Shown here in pieces: positions 1-9,796 of a DNA stretch of 64,000 bases; positions within the stretch are counted from its first letter, which is position 1, and every line of letters starts with the position of its first letter. Both the position numbers and the translations under genes were made by a program. The stretch lies in contig NZ_MDSS02000004.1 in assembly GCF_001758425.2 (NCBI RefSeq), positions 1 to 64,000 on the forward strand. The letters are read 5' to 3'. The notes under the pieces are model-generated. The model saw only the letters and a list, made by a program, of their open reading frames with translations. It was not told where the DNA came from and made no database searches. The DNA is from Nesterenkonia sp. PF2B19 (GTDB lineage: Bacteria; Actinomycetota; Actinomycetes; Actinomycetales; Micrococcaceae).

Positions 1-1
1 A

Positions 2-1477
2 GTTCCGCTCCAAGAAATTACCTCCGGACTCTGGAGCACCACCGCCTGGTCGGATCCATGGGCAGAGTCGGTGCCGCCGGCGATAACGCGGCCATGGCGT
101 CGTGATGAGGCGGAGGCCTCCTTCGCCGACGCGCGGCGCAGGCGGGACGCCGCGGACCAGGCGTGGCGCGATCAGCGCCGGCGCGAGGCTTCCAGGACGG
201 CGCTGCGGGAGGACTTGGCCGAGCAGCGGCGTCTCCACGAAGCGGCCGGGCTCGCGGTCGGGCACGCCGCCCAGGAGGTCGAACGGCTCACCGCGGAGCT
301 CGCAGACCGTGATGAGATGCTCGGCCGACTGCGCGGCTCCCACAGCAGCGTCGCCGCTCGGTTGGACGCTCTCGACACCCTGCACCAGACGTGCCGGTCC
401 GCCTCCGAGGGGATCGAGGCCTGGCGATCGGCCCAGAAGACGGCGCAGGAGGCCCACAGCGAGGCGCACCGACAGCTGGTGGACTCTGGGCTGGGCACGC
501 GGGAGGCGCTGGACGGCGCGATCCTGGACCCTGCGCTGCGGCGGCAGCACCACCAGCAGGTGGAGGAGTGGGACCGACAGGCCGGACGTCTGGCGCTCGC
601 CGAGGAGTCCGAGGACATCTCCGCGGCGCGGGAGGTCCGTCGCCGCGAGCCGACGACCCCCGCAGAAGATGCGGTCACCGAAGCGGTCGAGGAGGCGAAG
701 GCGGCGTCGACGCGGCGCGACGCTGAGCGGACGGCGCGGGACCGGGCCGCCGACCGTCGGGACGCCGTGGCCGAGGCCGCCGAGAGGCTCCGTGCGGCTC
801 TGGCCTCACGGGACTCCGAGCTGATCGAGCACCGGCGTCTCGCCGAGCTGGCGGAGACGCTCGGTGGAGGCGGGCCGGACAACCCCCGGCGGATGACGCT
901 GACCAGCTACGTCCTGGCTGCCCGCCTCGAGAAGGTGGCTGCGGCTGCCACCCGGCACCTGCAGACCATGTCCGAAGGTCGTTACCGTCTCCTCCATGAC
1001 GACGCCGAGGGGCCGGGCCGCCGCCACGGGCTGGAGCTGAAGGTCCACGATGAGCACAGCGACCACCAGCGCCCCACCTCCTCCCTGTCCGGGGGCGAGA
1101 CCTTCATGGCATCCCTGGCCATGGCGCTGGGGCTCGCCGAGGTCGTCCAGTCGGAGGCCGGCGGGATCGGCCTCGAGAGCCTGTTCATCGATGAGGGCTT
1201 CGGTTCTCTGGACGAAGAGAGCCTCGACCACGTGATGGTGGCCCTGCACCGGCTCCAGGGAGAGGGGCGCCGGGTGGGGGTGGTCAGTCATGTCACGGAG
1301 ATGCACCGGGCGATCCCCACCCAGCTGCGCGTCATCCGGCGGCGCACCGGCTCCACTGCGCGGATGGTGCTCCCCGGTGCCATAGACTCCCCGGAACACC
1401 CGGTGGGAGGTCCGGCGGACGACGGGCCTGAGGCCGGGACGGAGGTGCTCTCGAGACTGGGAGGCATGGATGCGTAG
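2..1477 (+). CDS. sbcC: Exonuclease SbcCD subunit C, C-terminal part (5' end outside window)
   Basis: This is the C-terminal half of the SMC/Rad50-like ATPase that works with SbcD in cutting DNA hairpins and processing double-strand breaks. A long Arg/Glu/Ala-rich coiled coil is followed by an ABC signature (SLSGGE, near 1085-1105) and a Walker B (LFIDEG, near 1180-1200) with the D-loop GSLDEE just after. About 470 residues are present against roughly 1000 for the family, so the N-terminal Walker A half and zinc hook lie upstream. The frame is open from base 2, and a GTG at 71 is only an internal candidate start. The first 35 or so residues (Trp/Pro-rich) do not look like SbcC coiled coil, so the contig edge may carry an error. 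The stop overlaps the next gene by 8 bp. Confidence 0.85.
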   Translation, partial: VPLQEITSGLWSTTAWSDPWAESVPPAITRPWRRDEAEASFADARRRRDAADQAWRDQRRREASRTALREDLAEQRRLHEAAGLAVGHAAQEVERLTAELADRDEMLGRLRGSHSSVAARLDALDTLHQTCRSASEGIEAWRSAQKTAQEAHSEAHRQLVDSGLGTREALDGAILDPALRRQHHQQVEEWDRQAGRLALAEESEDISAAREVRRREPTTPAEDAVTEAVEEAKAASTRRDAERTARDRAADRRDAVAEAAERLRAALASRDSELIEHRRLAELAETLGGGGPDNPRRMTLTSYVLAARLEKVAAAATRHLQTMSEGRYRLLHDDAEGPGRRHGLELKVHDEHSDHQRPTSSLSGGETFMASLAMALGLAEVVQSEAGGIGLESLFIDEGFGSLDEESLDHVMVALHRLQGEGRRVGVVSHVTEMHRAIPTQLRVIRRRTGSTARMVLPGAIDSPEHPVGGPADDGPEAGTEVLSRLGGMDA

Positions 1478-2963
1478 TCCGGGGCCGGTCGAGTGGCTCG
1501 GTGTCGCCGCGCGGGCACCGGCGGCCCTGCTTCCGGCCGGGATGCTCTTGGCCGCGGCGGGCACCGGCTCTCCGATGACGGCCGCGCTGATGACCAGCTT
1601 CGCCCTGATCGGTCTGGCCCTGTCGGTGCCGATCGCCGGCGCAGCCGCTGACCGCCACGGTCAACGGCCTGTGCTGCTCGCCACCGCTGGAGCGCACGTC
1701 ATCCTGCTCGTCCTCGTCCTGGCGGTGCTGCCTCGCCTCCAGCTGACCGCCGCCGGGTCCACCCCGGTCGCGACGGATGCGGCGGACGGTCCCTCTTCCC
1801 TGGTGATCTCCGTCGCCGTGATCTTCGCCCTCGGGGCCGGACTGACCGCCCCATCGGCCAGTGCGATGAGCCGGGCCCGCGGGTGGCACCTCCATCATCA
1901 CCGCCCTGACCTCGGTGTCGGGCTCGGCGCCTGGATGCGCCGCGAAGCGGCCGTGGACGAGCTGCTGCTGGTGCTGGCTCCGGTGCTCGCGGCGCTGCTC
2001 AGCGGCGGGCTGGGGCCAGGGGCCGGGCTCATGATGGCGGCGCTGCTGGGAGCGCTCGCAGTCCCTGCCTACGCCATGGACCCTGTGGCGGACCCGCTCT
2101 CCGACCCTGGGGATGCGTGCAGGACTGCGGCGGGGGGCTCGGCGGAGGTCCCCGAGGGACCTCTGGAGCCGCTGCGCGTGCCATGGCCGGCGGTGGAGCA
2201 CGGCCAGCAGATGGTGGCCGAGGCCCGGGGGATGTGTCCGGAACGGCCTGGGGACCCGACCCGGGCTGTGCAGCCTCGTCGTGCAGGGGCCGGCCCCAGC
2301 GTCGTCGGAGCTCTCCTCGTCAGCCTGGGGCTCGGTGTGGCGATCGGCGGCTCCGCGATCTCGGCTCTGGTCCTCTCCTCCCAGTCCCACCGTCCGGAGG
2401 CCCTGGGCCTCCTCCTGGGACTGTGCGCCGCAGCGGCGATGCTCAGCTCCCGGCGCCTGCCTCGGCGCCTGCGCGCCCTCGACGTCCTGCGGCGGCGCCG
2501 GCTCTTCGCGCTGCTGCTGCTGCTGACGGCGGGGCTGCTGACGGCGCTGCTCGCCGTGGGGCCGGCCGAGGGCGGCTCCTGGGTGGGGACGCTGCTGCGG
2601 GCCAGCGCGGCGGTCGGGCTCTACCTGATGCTCGGAGCCTCTGCCGGCGTCCTGCTGGTGGAGGTCTACCGGGTGGTCGCTCGACGGGCTCCGACGGCTG
2701 AGCTCGTCTCGACTCTCAGCAGCGTGGCCGGCTCTCTGCTCATCGGACTGGTGGTCGGGCTGATCACCGCGGGGCTTCTCGCAGAGGCAGGTGCTGGGGT
2801 CTTCAGCTCCGTCGTCGTCATCGCCGTGCTGCCGCCCCAGCCCTCGTGGCCCTGCGCCGTGGCCAGCGGCTGCGGGGCGGCATGCGCCGCCATGCCGGGC
2901 CCCGCCCGGACGGCTCTCAGGGGAGCGCGTCGAGCACAGCGTCCTTGTAGATCCGCGAGGTGA
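1470..2963 (+). CDS. MFS-like multi-spanning transporter, probable frameshift near C-terminus
   Basis: A hydrophobic protein of 497 residues with about ten or more predicted membrane segments and an early loop DRHGQRP of the kind seen between helices 2 and 3 of major facilitator transporters. This suggests an exporter or sugar-type MFS; the substrate is unknown. The start ATG overlaps the sbcC stop by 8 bp, so translation is probably coupled. The last 50 residues (from about 2828) turn Cys/Pro-rich. One extra base there would restore a normal basic cytoplasmic tail (reading ALVALRRGQRLRGG) ending at 2950, so a one-base deletion is likely. The segment near 1870-1930 is also unlike an MFS loop. 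The 3' end overlaps the convergent hydrolase gene. Confidence 0.6.
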   Translation: MRSPGPVEWLGVAARAPAALLPAGMLLAAAGTGSPMTAALMTSFALIGLALSVPIAGAAADRHGQRPVLLATAGAHVILLVLVLAVLPRLQLTAAGSTPVATDAADGPSSLVISVAVIFALGAGLTAPSASAMSRARGWHLHHHRPDLGVGLGAWMRREAAVDELLLVLAPVLAALLSGGLGPGAGLMMAALLGALAVPAYAMDPVADPLSDPGDACRTAAGGSAEVPEGPLEPLRVPWPAVEHGQQMVAEARGMCPERPGDPTRAVQPRRAGAGPSVVGALLVSLGLGVAIGGSAISALVLSSQSHRPEALGLLLGLCAAAAMLSSRRLPRRLRALDVLRRRRLFALLLLLTAGLLTALLAVGPAEGGSWVGTLLRASAAVGLYLMLGASAGVLLVEVYRVVARRAPTAELVSTLSSVAGSLLIGLVVGLITAGLLAEAGAGVFSSVVVIAVLPPQPSWPCAVASGCGAACAAMPGPARTALRGARRAQRPCRSAR

Positions 2964-3736
2964 GCACGTTGACGTGGTCGCGACCGGGGACCTCGACAAG
3001 ACGTGCCGGGTGCCCCGCGGCGACCACCAGCTCTGCCAGACGTGCCGAGCCGGCGGCGATCTCGTCCCGGGCACCGGCCACCACCAGGGTCGGTGCGGCA
3101 GGCACGGCTGCTGCGGGGTCGAAGGGTGTCCGGGCGACCGCGAGGAGCAGCTCCACCACATGCGGAAGATTCTGGTCGGGCATGGCGGCGGCGACGGTCA
3201 CCACCGATCGCGTCAGCGGATCCTGGGGGACGACGACGTCGCGGCCCACCGGCGCGCCGCCTCAGCGTCGAGCCCGGCCAGTCGATCGGCGGCCGGGGCG
3301 CCGCCGACGATCAACGAGGCCACGAGCTCCGGGTGAGCGGCCGCGAGCTGCCAGGCCAGCCGTGACCCCAGGGAATAGCCGTGGACCGCGATGGCGTCGC
3401 CCGAGGTTCATCGGCCACCATCTCGGTGCTGAGTCCGTGGAGGTCGTCGAGCAGGTCCTGCACGCTCAGACCGGTCGGGTCGACGTCGGCCGAGGAACCA
3501 TGCCCGGGGAGATCCACGGCGAGCACGCTTCGGCCCTGGGCGGCCAACGGATCCAGCCAGCCCGTCTTGACCCAGTTGTAGAGCACGTTCGACGCATAGC
3601 CGTGCACCAGAAGCACCGGTGCCCTGTCGGCGAAGGGCCGACGCCACAGGTGCGCCGTGAGACCCGACGGGGTGCGCCAGGTCTCGGGTGCGGGATGCAG
3701 GAGTCGGGACACGTCAGCCTCTCTCAGACAGGACAC
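2917..3736 (-). pseudogene. Alpha/beta-fold hydrolase, broken by two frameshifts
   Basis: The N-terminal frame (GTG at 3736) carries the strand-loop LLVHGYASN and the oxyanion/turn LAVDLPGHGSS. The nucleophile region continues in another frame as VHGYSLGSRLAWQ, giving the elbow G-Y-S-L-G with Ser as nucleophile. The C-terminal frame (3249 down to 2917) has LVVAGARDEIA and PGRDHVNV, supplying the acid and the catalytic His. Each switch (near 3405 and near 3250) is equivalent to one lost base. The reconstructed protein is about 270 residues, normal for the family. It lies 36 bp downstream of mqo on the same strand and may be co-transcribed with it. Substrate unknown. Two compensating-type errors in a well-preserved protein point to sequencing indels rather than decay. 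Confidence 0.8.
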
Positions 3737-3772
3737 CGGTCCATGGCGGCCGCCGATGGCGCGCGGGCGAGC

Positions 3773-5278
3773 TCAGTTCTCCAGCTGCAGCGAACGGTTC
3801 GTCGCGGCGGTGACCTCGGAGAGCAGGGCGGGGTCCTCGCTGAGGAGACGCCCGTAGGAGGGGACCATGTCCTGCAGCCGCGGCTTCCAGGACTCCACCT
3901 GGGCGGGGAAGCAGCGCTCGAGCAGCTTGAGCATGATGGAGGGCGCGGTGGAGGCGCCTGGAGAGGCGCCCAGCAGGCCGGCGATCGTGCCGTCGGCGCC
4001 GGCCACCAGCTCCGTGCCGAACTGCAGCACACCCTTGCCCTGACCGTTCTTCTTCATCACCTGGACACGCTGGCCGGCGGTGATCAGCTCCCAAGAGTCC
4101 GTCTCGGCCTCAGGGTAGAAGTCCCGCAGGGTCTCGATCTTCTTCTTCGCGGACTTGGAGACCTCCTTCACCAGGTAGGTCACCAGATCGGTGTTGGCCG
4201 CGCCCACCTGCATCATGGGCAGCAGGTTGTGCGGACGCACCGAGAACGGAAGGTCGGTGATGGAGCCGTTCTTCAGGAAGTTGGTGGAGAACCCGGCGTA
4301 GGGGCCGAACATCAGCGTGCGGCGTCCCTCCACGAACCGGGTGTCCAGGTGCGGCACCGACATCGGCGGGGCGCCCACCGAGGCCAGCCCGTAGACCTTG
4401 GCGTGGTGCCGGTCGGCGACGGCGGAGTCTGTGCTGCGCAGGAACTTGCCCGAGACGGGGAAGCCGCCGAAGCCCTTGATCTCTGGGATGCCGGAGGACT
4501 GCAGCAGGCTCAGCGCCCCGCCGCCTGCGCCCACGAACACGAACCGCGCCGTGGCGGTGAACTTCTCTCCGGAGGCCGAGTTGCGCACCTTCAGCTGCCA
4601 CCGGCCGTCGGAGCCGCGGGAGATGGAGGTGACCTCGTGGCCGTAGCGGACCTCCGCACCGGCCTCGTTGAGGTGGTTGGCCAGCTGCCGGGTGAGCGAG
4701 CCGAAGTCGACGTCGGTGCCGGAGTCGATCTTCGACGCCGCCACGCGCTGTTGGGGATCGCGGCCCTCGGCGAGCAGCGGGGCCCAGGAGGCGATCTCGT
4801 CGAGGTCCTCGGTGTGCTCGATGTCTGAGAACAGCGGCTCGGCCTTCATGGCCTCGTAGCGGTCCTTGAGGTAGCGGGCGTTGTCCTCGCCCCAGACGAA
4901 GCTGATGTGCGGCAGGGCATTGATGAAGGTCCGTGGCGAGCCCAGCGTGCCGGACTCCACCCAGTGGGACCACAGCTGCCGGGAGACCTGGTACTGCTCG
5001 TTGATGCCGCGGGCCTTGGTCAGGGAGATGCTGCCGTCGGCGTCGCGCGGGGTGTAGTTCAGCTCGCACAGTGCGGCGTGGCCGGTGCCGGCGTTGTTCC
5101 AGGGGTCCGAAGACTCCTGACCCGACTGGTCGAGAGTCTCGTACAGGGCGATCGACCAGTTCGGCTCGAGCTCCTGGAGGATGCTCCCCAGGGTGGTGGA
5201 CATGATGCCACCTCCGATGAGAATGACATCGAACCGTTTGTCCGCGCTGGTCGACCTGGTCGACGTTGACGTGGCCAC
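3773..5278 (-). CDS. mqo: Malate:quinone oxidoreductase
   Basis: This FAD-dependent, membrane-associated enzyme oxidises malate to oxaloacetate and passes electrons to the quinone pool, standing in for or alongside malate dehydrogenase in the TCA cycle. The 501-residue length is typical. An N-terminal dinucleotide fold [11 protein letters not shown] (about residues 17-27) is followed by family hallmarks [20 protein letters not shown] and [13 protein letters not shown]. The GTG start at 5278 is chosen because an AAGGAG Shine-Dalgarno lies just upstream; a longer reading to 5353 lacks one. The gene is preceded by about 170 bp of non-coding sequence that should hold its promoter, and followed closely by the broken hydrolase. 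Confidence 0.96.
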   Translation of the reverse strand: MATSTSTRSTSADKRFDVILIGGGIMSTTLGSILQELEPNWSIALYETLDQSGQESSDPWNNAGTGHAALCELNYTPRDADGSISLTKARGINEQYQVSRQLWSHWVESGTLGSPRTFINALPHISFVWGEDNARYLKDRYEAMKAEPLFSDIEHTEDLDEIASWAPLLAEGRDPQQRVAASKIDSGTDVDFGSLTRQLANHLNEAGAEVRYGHEVTSISRGSDGRWQLKVRNSASGEKFTATARFVFVGAGGGALSLLQSSGIPEIKGFGGFPVSGKFLRSTDSAVADRHHAKVYGLASVGAPPMSVPHLDTRFVEGRRTLMFGPYAGFSTNFLKNGSITDLPFSVRPHNLLPMMQVGAANTDLVTYLVKEVSKSAKKKIETLRDFYPEAETDSWELITAGQRVQVMKKNGQGKGVLQFGTELVAGADGTIAGLLGASPGASTAPSIMLKLLERCFPAQVESWKPRLQDMVPSYGRLLSEDPALLSEVTAATNRSLQLEN

Positions 5279-5449
5279 AGAACTCTCCTTGAGGTTGTCC
5301 GGCGGGTGGGGGTGGGCCAGCCGGGTGCTGGCCACGCAGGTCAGCCGGTGCACCGGGGGCGGCTGAACTCGGACGGGCTCCGAGGAGACTTTACCGCCGG
5401 GGAACTCGAGCCATGAAATCTGGGCGGGCAGTGTGACGGACGGATCAGC

Positions 5450-7138
5450 TCAGCTCATGCGGATCTGCCGGAAAGGCTCGAACAGCACCGGAGACATGGG
5501 GTAGTCGGCCACGCGTCGTCCCAGGGCGAGACCGGAGATCGGATGCACCAGCGGGAGCGCGGGAAGGTCCTCGGCCACGACGTCGGCCACCTCGCGGTAG
5601 AGCGTCGCGCGCTGCTCATCGTCCGTCTCGGAACGCGCCTGGTGCAGCAGGTCCTGGACGTCGTCGGAGTCATAGCCGAACTCTCGGGAGGAGCGTTGGA
5701 ACAGCGGACCGAAGAAGGAGTGCGGGGACCGGTAGCCTCCGTTGCGCCCCAGCAGGTGCATCGCTCGGTCGTCGTCCTCGAGGAGCTCCTCCAGGTAGCC
5801 GGCGTCCCAGGGGACGGGGCGGGGCTCGATCACGAAGCCGGCCTGGGTGAGATCGCGGGCCAGCGAGGCGTAGACGGCCTCGGGGCGGGGAAGGTAGCTG
5901 CGGGTCGCGGTCATCGGATAGTAGAAGCGCAGCGGCTCCCCGTCATAGCCGGCGTCGTCCAGGAGATCCTGGGCCTCCTGGAGGTCACGGCCGTACCGTT
6001 CCGCGGTCTCGGAATGCACGCCCAGGGCAGCCGGGGTGAACTGGTGCGCCGGGCGCGTCCCCTCCAGGAAGTGCTCGCTCACCAGGTCGGAGCGGTTGAT
6101 CGCCCGCGCAGCGGCCTCGCGGACCCGATGGTCCTCCATCACGGGATGGGCCAGGTTGAACCCCAGATAGAGCACGGAGAACGGATCACGCTGCAGGATC
6201 AGGCGCCCGGACTGCACCAGCGGGCGCAGATTGTCCGCAGTGATGTAGTCATAGACGTCGACCTGGCCCCGCTGCAGATCCCGCAGCCGATCGAAGGACC
6301 GAGGGATGGCGCGGATCTCCACGCGCTCGGGGGCCGGACCGTCCGGAGTCTCCTCGGCGGAGGCCGTGACCGGGCCGTTCCAGTAGTCGGGGAAGGCCTC
6401 CAAGGTGACGTCCCCCTCATGGGTCTCCATCACGCGGTAGGCTCCGGTCCCCACCGGGGAGCGGGCCACCAGGCCCGGGTCATCGTCGGAGAGGACTGCA
6501 GGAGAGACGATCCCGAAGGCGGGCAGGGTCAGTGCCTGGTGGAGGAACACGATCGGCTCGCTCAACGTGAGGACCACCGTGGACGGATCCTCGGCCTCGA
6601 CCGATTCCAGGACGCAGTCCTCGTCTCCCAGGTAGCCGCCGAAGATGGCCTCGAACGGCAGGGTTGCGGTGCGGCGGAGATTGCCGGAGCCATGCAGCTC
6701 GGGAAGCCGCCCCCACCGCTCCACGTTGGCGACCACGGCGTCGGCGTCAAGGGCCGTATCGTCGTGGAAGAGGACTCCCTCACGCAGGGTGAAACGGTGG
6801 ACGAGCCCGGCCTCGTCGACATCCACGTCACGGGCCAGCAGCGGCTCGGTGGCGCCGGTCTCCTGGTCTACGCCCAGCAGGCCCTCGTACACCTGCCGGC
6901 AGACCCGTTCGGTCTCCGTGTCGACGGCGAGCGACGGATCCAGGGAGGTGACGGCCGACACCCCTGCGATGACGGCGGTGCGGTCACGACGCTCATCCCG
7001 GGAGGCGTCGTCGTGGGAGGGCGCCGTCGACGATGCTGAGGCCGCGGGTGAGGCGGCGGTCGGCCCGAGGAACAGCCCGGCGGCGGCCGCCGCCGTCGAT
7101 GCTCCCAGCATCTGCCGGCGGTTCAGCTCTTCGGCCAT
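5450..7138 (-). CDS. Tat-exported peptide/nickel-type ABC substrate-binding protein (SBP family 5)
   Basis: A 562-residue extracytoplasmic solute-binding protein of the DppA/OppA type. The N-terminus has a twin-arginine signal (NRRQMLGAS, Arg7-Arg8) followed by a hydrophobic Ala/Gly stretch, so export is probably by Tat in folded form. Family features include SLDPSLAVDTETERVCRQVYEGL near the mature start and GTGAYRV and YLGFNLAHP in the body. The ATG at 7138 starts the signal peptide; the longer open frame upstream is low-quality. No permease or ATPase gene lies nearby: neighbours are mqo (downstream, same strand) and a LysR regulator. It is an orphan binding protein that would need an importer encoded elsewhere, or act as a sensor. 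The ligand is unknown. Confidence 0.85.
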   Translation of the reverse strand: MAEELNRRQMLGASTAAAAAGLFLGPTAASPAASASSTAPSHDDASRDERRDRTAVIAGVSAVTSLDPSLAVDTETERVCRQVYEGLLGVDQETGATEPLLARDVDVDEAGLVHRFTLREGVLFHDDTALDADAVVANVERWGRLPELHGSGNLRRTATLPFEAIFGGYLGDEDCVLESVEAEDPSTVVLTLSEPIVFLHQALTLPAFGIVSPAVLSDDDPGLVARSPVGTGAYRVMETHEGDVTLEAFPDYWNGPVTASAEETPDGPAPERVEIRAIPRSFDRLRDLQRGQVDVYDYITADNLRPLVQSGRLILQRDPFSVLYLGFNLAHPVMEDHRVREAAARAINRSDLVSEHFLEGTRPAHQFTPAALGVHSETAERYGRDLQEAQDLLDDAGYDGEPLRFYYPMTATRSYLPRPEAVYASLARDLTQAGFVIEPRPVPWDAGYLEELLEDDDRAMHLLGRNGGYRSPHSFFGPLFQRSSREFGYDSDDVQDLLHQARSETDDEQRATLYREVADVVAEDLPALPLVHPISGLALGRRVADYPMSPVLFEPFRQIRMS

Positions 7139-7293
7139 GCGGGCAGGTCTCCTCGTGACAGTCGCGGACGGACCTGACAATGCTACCGCCTGTGCGGTCG
7201 GACGCCGGCACGATGCAGGCGCCGCATCTCCGCGCGCACGGCCTGAAATGCACAGCCTGAAGCGCCCGGGAGGGGCCGGTCGGTGCGGGGGAG

Positions 7294-8190
7294 TCAGCGC
7301 GGGGGAGTCAGTCGTCGTCCGATCCTCTCGAGCTCCGCCAGCACGGTGCGCACCGCCTGGCGGGCATGCCTCTCCGGTCGGCTCAGGGCGATGATGGTCC
7401 GTTCGGCCGGGACGCCGCGCAGGGGTCGGAGAGTCACTCCCGGGCCGATGCGGGAGGAGAACCGCGGCAGGACGCCCACTCCCGCTCCACGGGCCACCAG
7501 AGCCTCCACGAGGTGGTTGTCCCGCAGGCGCACTGCTCGGTGGACCGCCCGCCCCGTGGCCTGCTCGACTGCCGCAGGGACGGCATCGAAGGGGTAGCCG
7601 GTGGGCACCCCGATCCACGGAAGGTCCACGAGCTGGCGGGGATGCAGATGCTCCTCGGCTGCCAGGGGGTGGTCGCTCGGCAGTGCGATGTCCAGAGGCT
7701 CCCGAGCCAGCACGGTCGTGATGAGGTCGGAGGCGTCGTCCTGCTGCGGCACAGTCCGGTGACCGACCACGACGTCCGCGTCCCGAGCGAAGTCTGCGAA
7801 GCGGTCCATGGACAGGAAGTCACTGAGCTCGACGGTGATGGCGGTCTCGGAGAACCTCTGCACGAGGTCCGGAAGCAGCGCGGCGCCGGCACTGGGGAGA
7901 GCCTGCACGGCGACGGTGCCGCGGGGCTCCCCGGTGGCGGCGTCGAGCTGAGCCCGCAGGGCCGCTAGGCGGTGCAGGATGTCGCCGGCGCCGTCGGCGA
8001 GGAGCTGACCGGCAGAGGTGAGGCGGATCCCTCGGGAGACCGGTTCGACCAGCTTCACCCCCAGGTCTCGCTCGGCCGTGCGCAGCTGTTGGGACAGTGC
8101 GGCGGGGGTGCGGTGGGTGGCGCGTGCGACGGCTGCGAGGTTGCCCCGTGCGGAGAGCTCGCGCAGCAGTTCCAGGTGACGGATCTCCAT
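7294..8190 (-). CDS. LysR-family transcriptional regulator
   Basis: 298 residues, the normal LysR length. The N-terminal winged helix-turn-helix (about residues 1-60: MEIRHLELLRELSARGNLAA then TPAALSQQLRTAERDLG) is followed by a periplasmic-binding-protein-like effector domain from about residue 90. It is divergent from the EamA transporter gene at 8262 with 71 bp between the starts. This arrangement is typical of a LysR protein controlling the transporter and itself. The effector is not predictable from sequence. Confidence 0.93.
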   Translation of the reverse strand: MEIRHLELLRELSARGNLAAVARATHRTPAALSQQLRTAERDLGVKLVEPVSRGIRLTSAGQLLADGAGDILHRLAALRAQLDAATGEPRGTVAVQALPSAGAALLPDLVQRFSETAITVELSDFLSMDRFADFARDADVVVGHRTVPQQDDASDLITTVLAREPLDIALPSDHPLAAEEHLHPRQLVDLPWIGVPTGYPFDAVPAAVEQATGRAVHRAVRLRDNHLVEALVARGAGVGVLPRFSSRIGPGVTLRPLRGVPAERTIIALSRPERHARQAVRTVLAELERIGRRLTPPR

Positions 8191-8261
8191 TCAGTCAGCC
8201 TAAATGATCGCGTAAGAAGTATTAGGTAGACCTGAGGGGTCGAGGCTTCGAGGATGGAGCC
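8191..8261. promoter_or_regulatory. Divergent LysR/EamA control region
   Basis: The 71-bp gap between the divergent lysR and EamA genes is more A/T-rich than its surroundings. It holds an imperfect dyad with CCTAA at 8199-8203 and TTAGG at 8222-8226. LysR proteins usually bind such dyads between divergent genes. The assignment is inferred from position. Confidence 0.4.
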
Positions 8262-9140
8262 GTGACCCTGACCCACCGTGCTCTCGCTGTCCTGGCCTCG
8301 CTGTGCTGGGGACTGAACGTCATCGCCATCCACATCTCCCTGGAGCACTTCCCGCCGTTGTTCCTCGCCGGAGCGCGCTTCCTGCTGCTGGCGCTTCCCG
8401 CGGTGATCTGCGTCCCGTGGCCGGGGGTGCGGCTCCGGCACCTGCTGGGCTTCGGGCTGGGCACCGGCACTGTGCAGTTCGTGGGACTGTATCTCGGCAT
8501 GGCGGCGGGACTCCCCGCGGGCGTCGCCTCGCTGGTGCTCACCTGCGCGGCCCCGTTGACCCTGGTGCTCGGGGTGATCCTGCTGCGCGAGCCGATGAGC
8601 GGCAGCGCCGCCGCCGGTGCCGGTCTGGCGCTGGGGGGCCTGGCGCTGGCCGGTTGGGCGCGCGGCGGTGGCGGCGGAGAGTGGGCACCGTTCCTTCTCG
8701 TCCTGCTCGGTGCGGTGGGCTGGGCTGCGGGCACCCTGGCCTCCCGGCGGGCTCAGGCCGAGGATCCCCTGGCCCTGGTGCTATGGATGGCCGTGGTGCC
8801 CCCTGTCCCATTGCTGGGACTGTCCCTCGTGGTCGAAGGGCCTGAGGAGATCCGAGACGCCCTGGCCGCTTCGATCTCCTGGCAGGCGGCCCCCGCGTGG
8901 GCGGGACTGACCTATACGGTGCTGGTCGGTTCGCTGCTGGCGCCGGTGGTGTGGGTCTGGCTGCTGAGGCGGCATCCGGCCGGGACGGTGGCGCCCTACT
9001 CGATGCTGGTGCCGGTGGTGGGCCTCGTCGCCGCCTGGGCGCTGCTGGGGGAGCGACCGGCAGGGCTGGAGCTGGTCGGGGCCGTGCTGGTGGTGGCCGG
9101 GGTGCTCGTCGGCGGACGACGGCGCCCCCGGACCGAGTGA
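8262..9140 (+). CDS. EamA/DMT-superfamily transporter
   Basis: 292 residues with about ten transmembrane helices arranged as two EamA repeats (roughly 5-135 and 145-285). Hallmarks are the N-terminal ALLWG-like SLCWGLNVIA and the repeat ends LREPMSG and LGERPAG. DMT proteins commonly export amino acids or metabolites. The GTG start at 8262 is preceded by a purine-rich GAGGATGGAG. The likely regulator is the divergent LysR protein. Substrate unknown. Confidence 0.9.
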   Translation: MTLTHRALAVLASLCWGLNVIAIHISLEHFPPLFLAGARFLLLALPAVICVPWPGVRLRHLLGFGLGTGTVQFVGLYLGMAAGLPAGVASLVLTCAAPLTLVLGVILLREPMSGSAAAGAGLALGGLALAGWARGGGGGEWAPFLLVLLGAVGWAAGTLASRRAQAEDPLALVLWMAVVPPVPLLGLSLVVEGPEEIRDALAASISWQAAPAWAGLTYTVLVGSLLAPVVWVWLLRRHPAGTVAPYSMLVPVVGLVAAWALLGERPAGLELVGAVLVVAGVLVGGRRRPRTE

Positions 9141-9141
9141 G

Positions 9142-9222
<81 letters not shown>

Positions 9223-9328
9223 CGATGCCGCGGCGCGCCGTCGAGACTGTGGCGGCCGCGGCCCATCAGTCTACAAGAGCCGCCCCGCCGGGCTGGCGGT
9301 GCGGCTCACGCCAGCGCGGTGCGGCGTC

Positions 9329-9796
9329 TCAGGCCCCGAGCTTGTCGCGCAGCCGTGCCACGTGGCCGGTGGCCTTCACGTTGTACTGGGCGAGCTCCAC
9401 CGCGCCGTGCTCGTCGACGACGATCGTCGAGCGGATCAGCCCTTCGGTCACGCGGCCGTAGTTCTTCTTCTCGCCCCAGGCGCCGTAGGCCTCCGCGACC
9501 TGGTGGTCCTCATCGCTGAGCAGCGGGAAGTTCAGCGACTCGTTCGCGGTGAACTTCTCCAGTGCGGAGACCGGGTCGGGGGAGAGGCCGAGCACGGCGT
9601 ATCCGGAGGACTGCAGCGACGCCAGCGAGTCACGGAAGTCGCAGGCTTCCTTGGTGCAGCCCGGGGTGGAGGCCTTCGGGTAGAAGTAGACGATGACCTT
9701 CTGTCCGCGGAGGTCGCCGAGGCTGACGGTGCCTCCGCCGACCGCGGGCAGGGTGAACTCGGGTGCTGCGTCACCAGGTGCTAGTCGCTGTGCCAT
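9329..9796 (-). CDS. bcp: Thioredoxin-dependent peroxiredoxin (BCP/PrxQ type)
   Basis: A 155-residue thiol peroxidase that reduces hydrogen peroxide and organic hydroperoxides in the cytoplasm using thioredoxin. The motif YPKASTPGCTKEACDFR holds the peroxidatic Cys47 and, five residues on, the resolving Cys52 typical of the PrxQ/Bcp class. Other features are the N-terminal PGDAAPEFTLP and GLSPDP. A purine-rich AAAGG precedes the ATG at 9796. It stands alone between tRNA-Leu and a divergent unknown gene. Confidence 0.96.
   Translation of the reverse strand: MAQRLAPGDAAPEFTLPAVGGGTVSLGDLRGQKVIVYFYPKASTPGCTKEACDFRDSLASLQSSGYAVLGLSPDPVSALEKFTANESLNFPLLSDEDHQVAEAYGAWGEKKNYGRVTEGLIRSTIVVDEHGAVELAQYNVKATGHVARLRDKLGA

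Noticed and set aside
172-882. Long Ser/Arg-rich open frames opposite sbcC and many other genes (for example 1332-3161 and 21647-23638 on the minus strand)
   Set aside because: They are antisense by-products of high G+C codon usage: no domains, poor codon bias, and they overlap well-supported genes completely.
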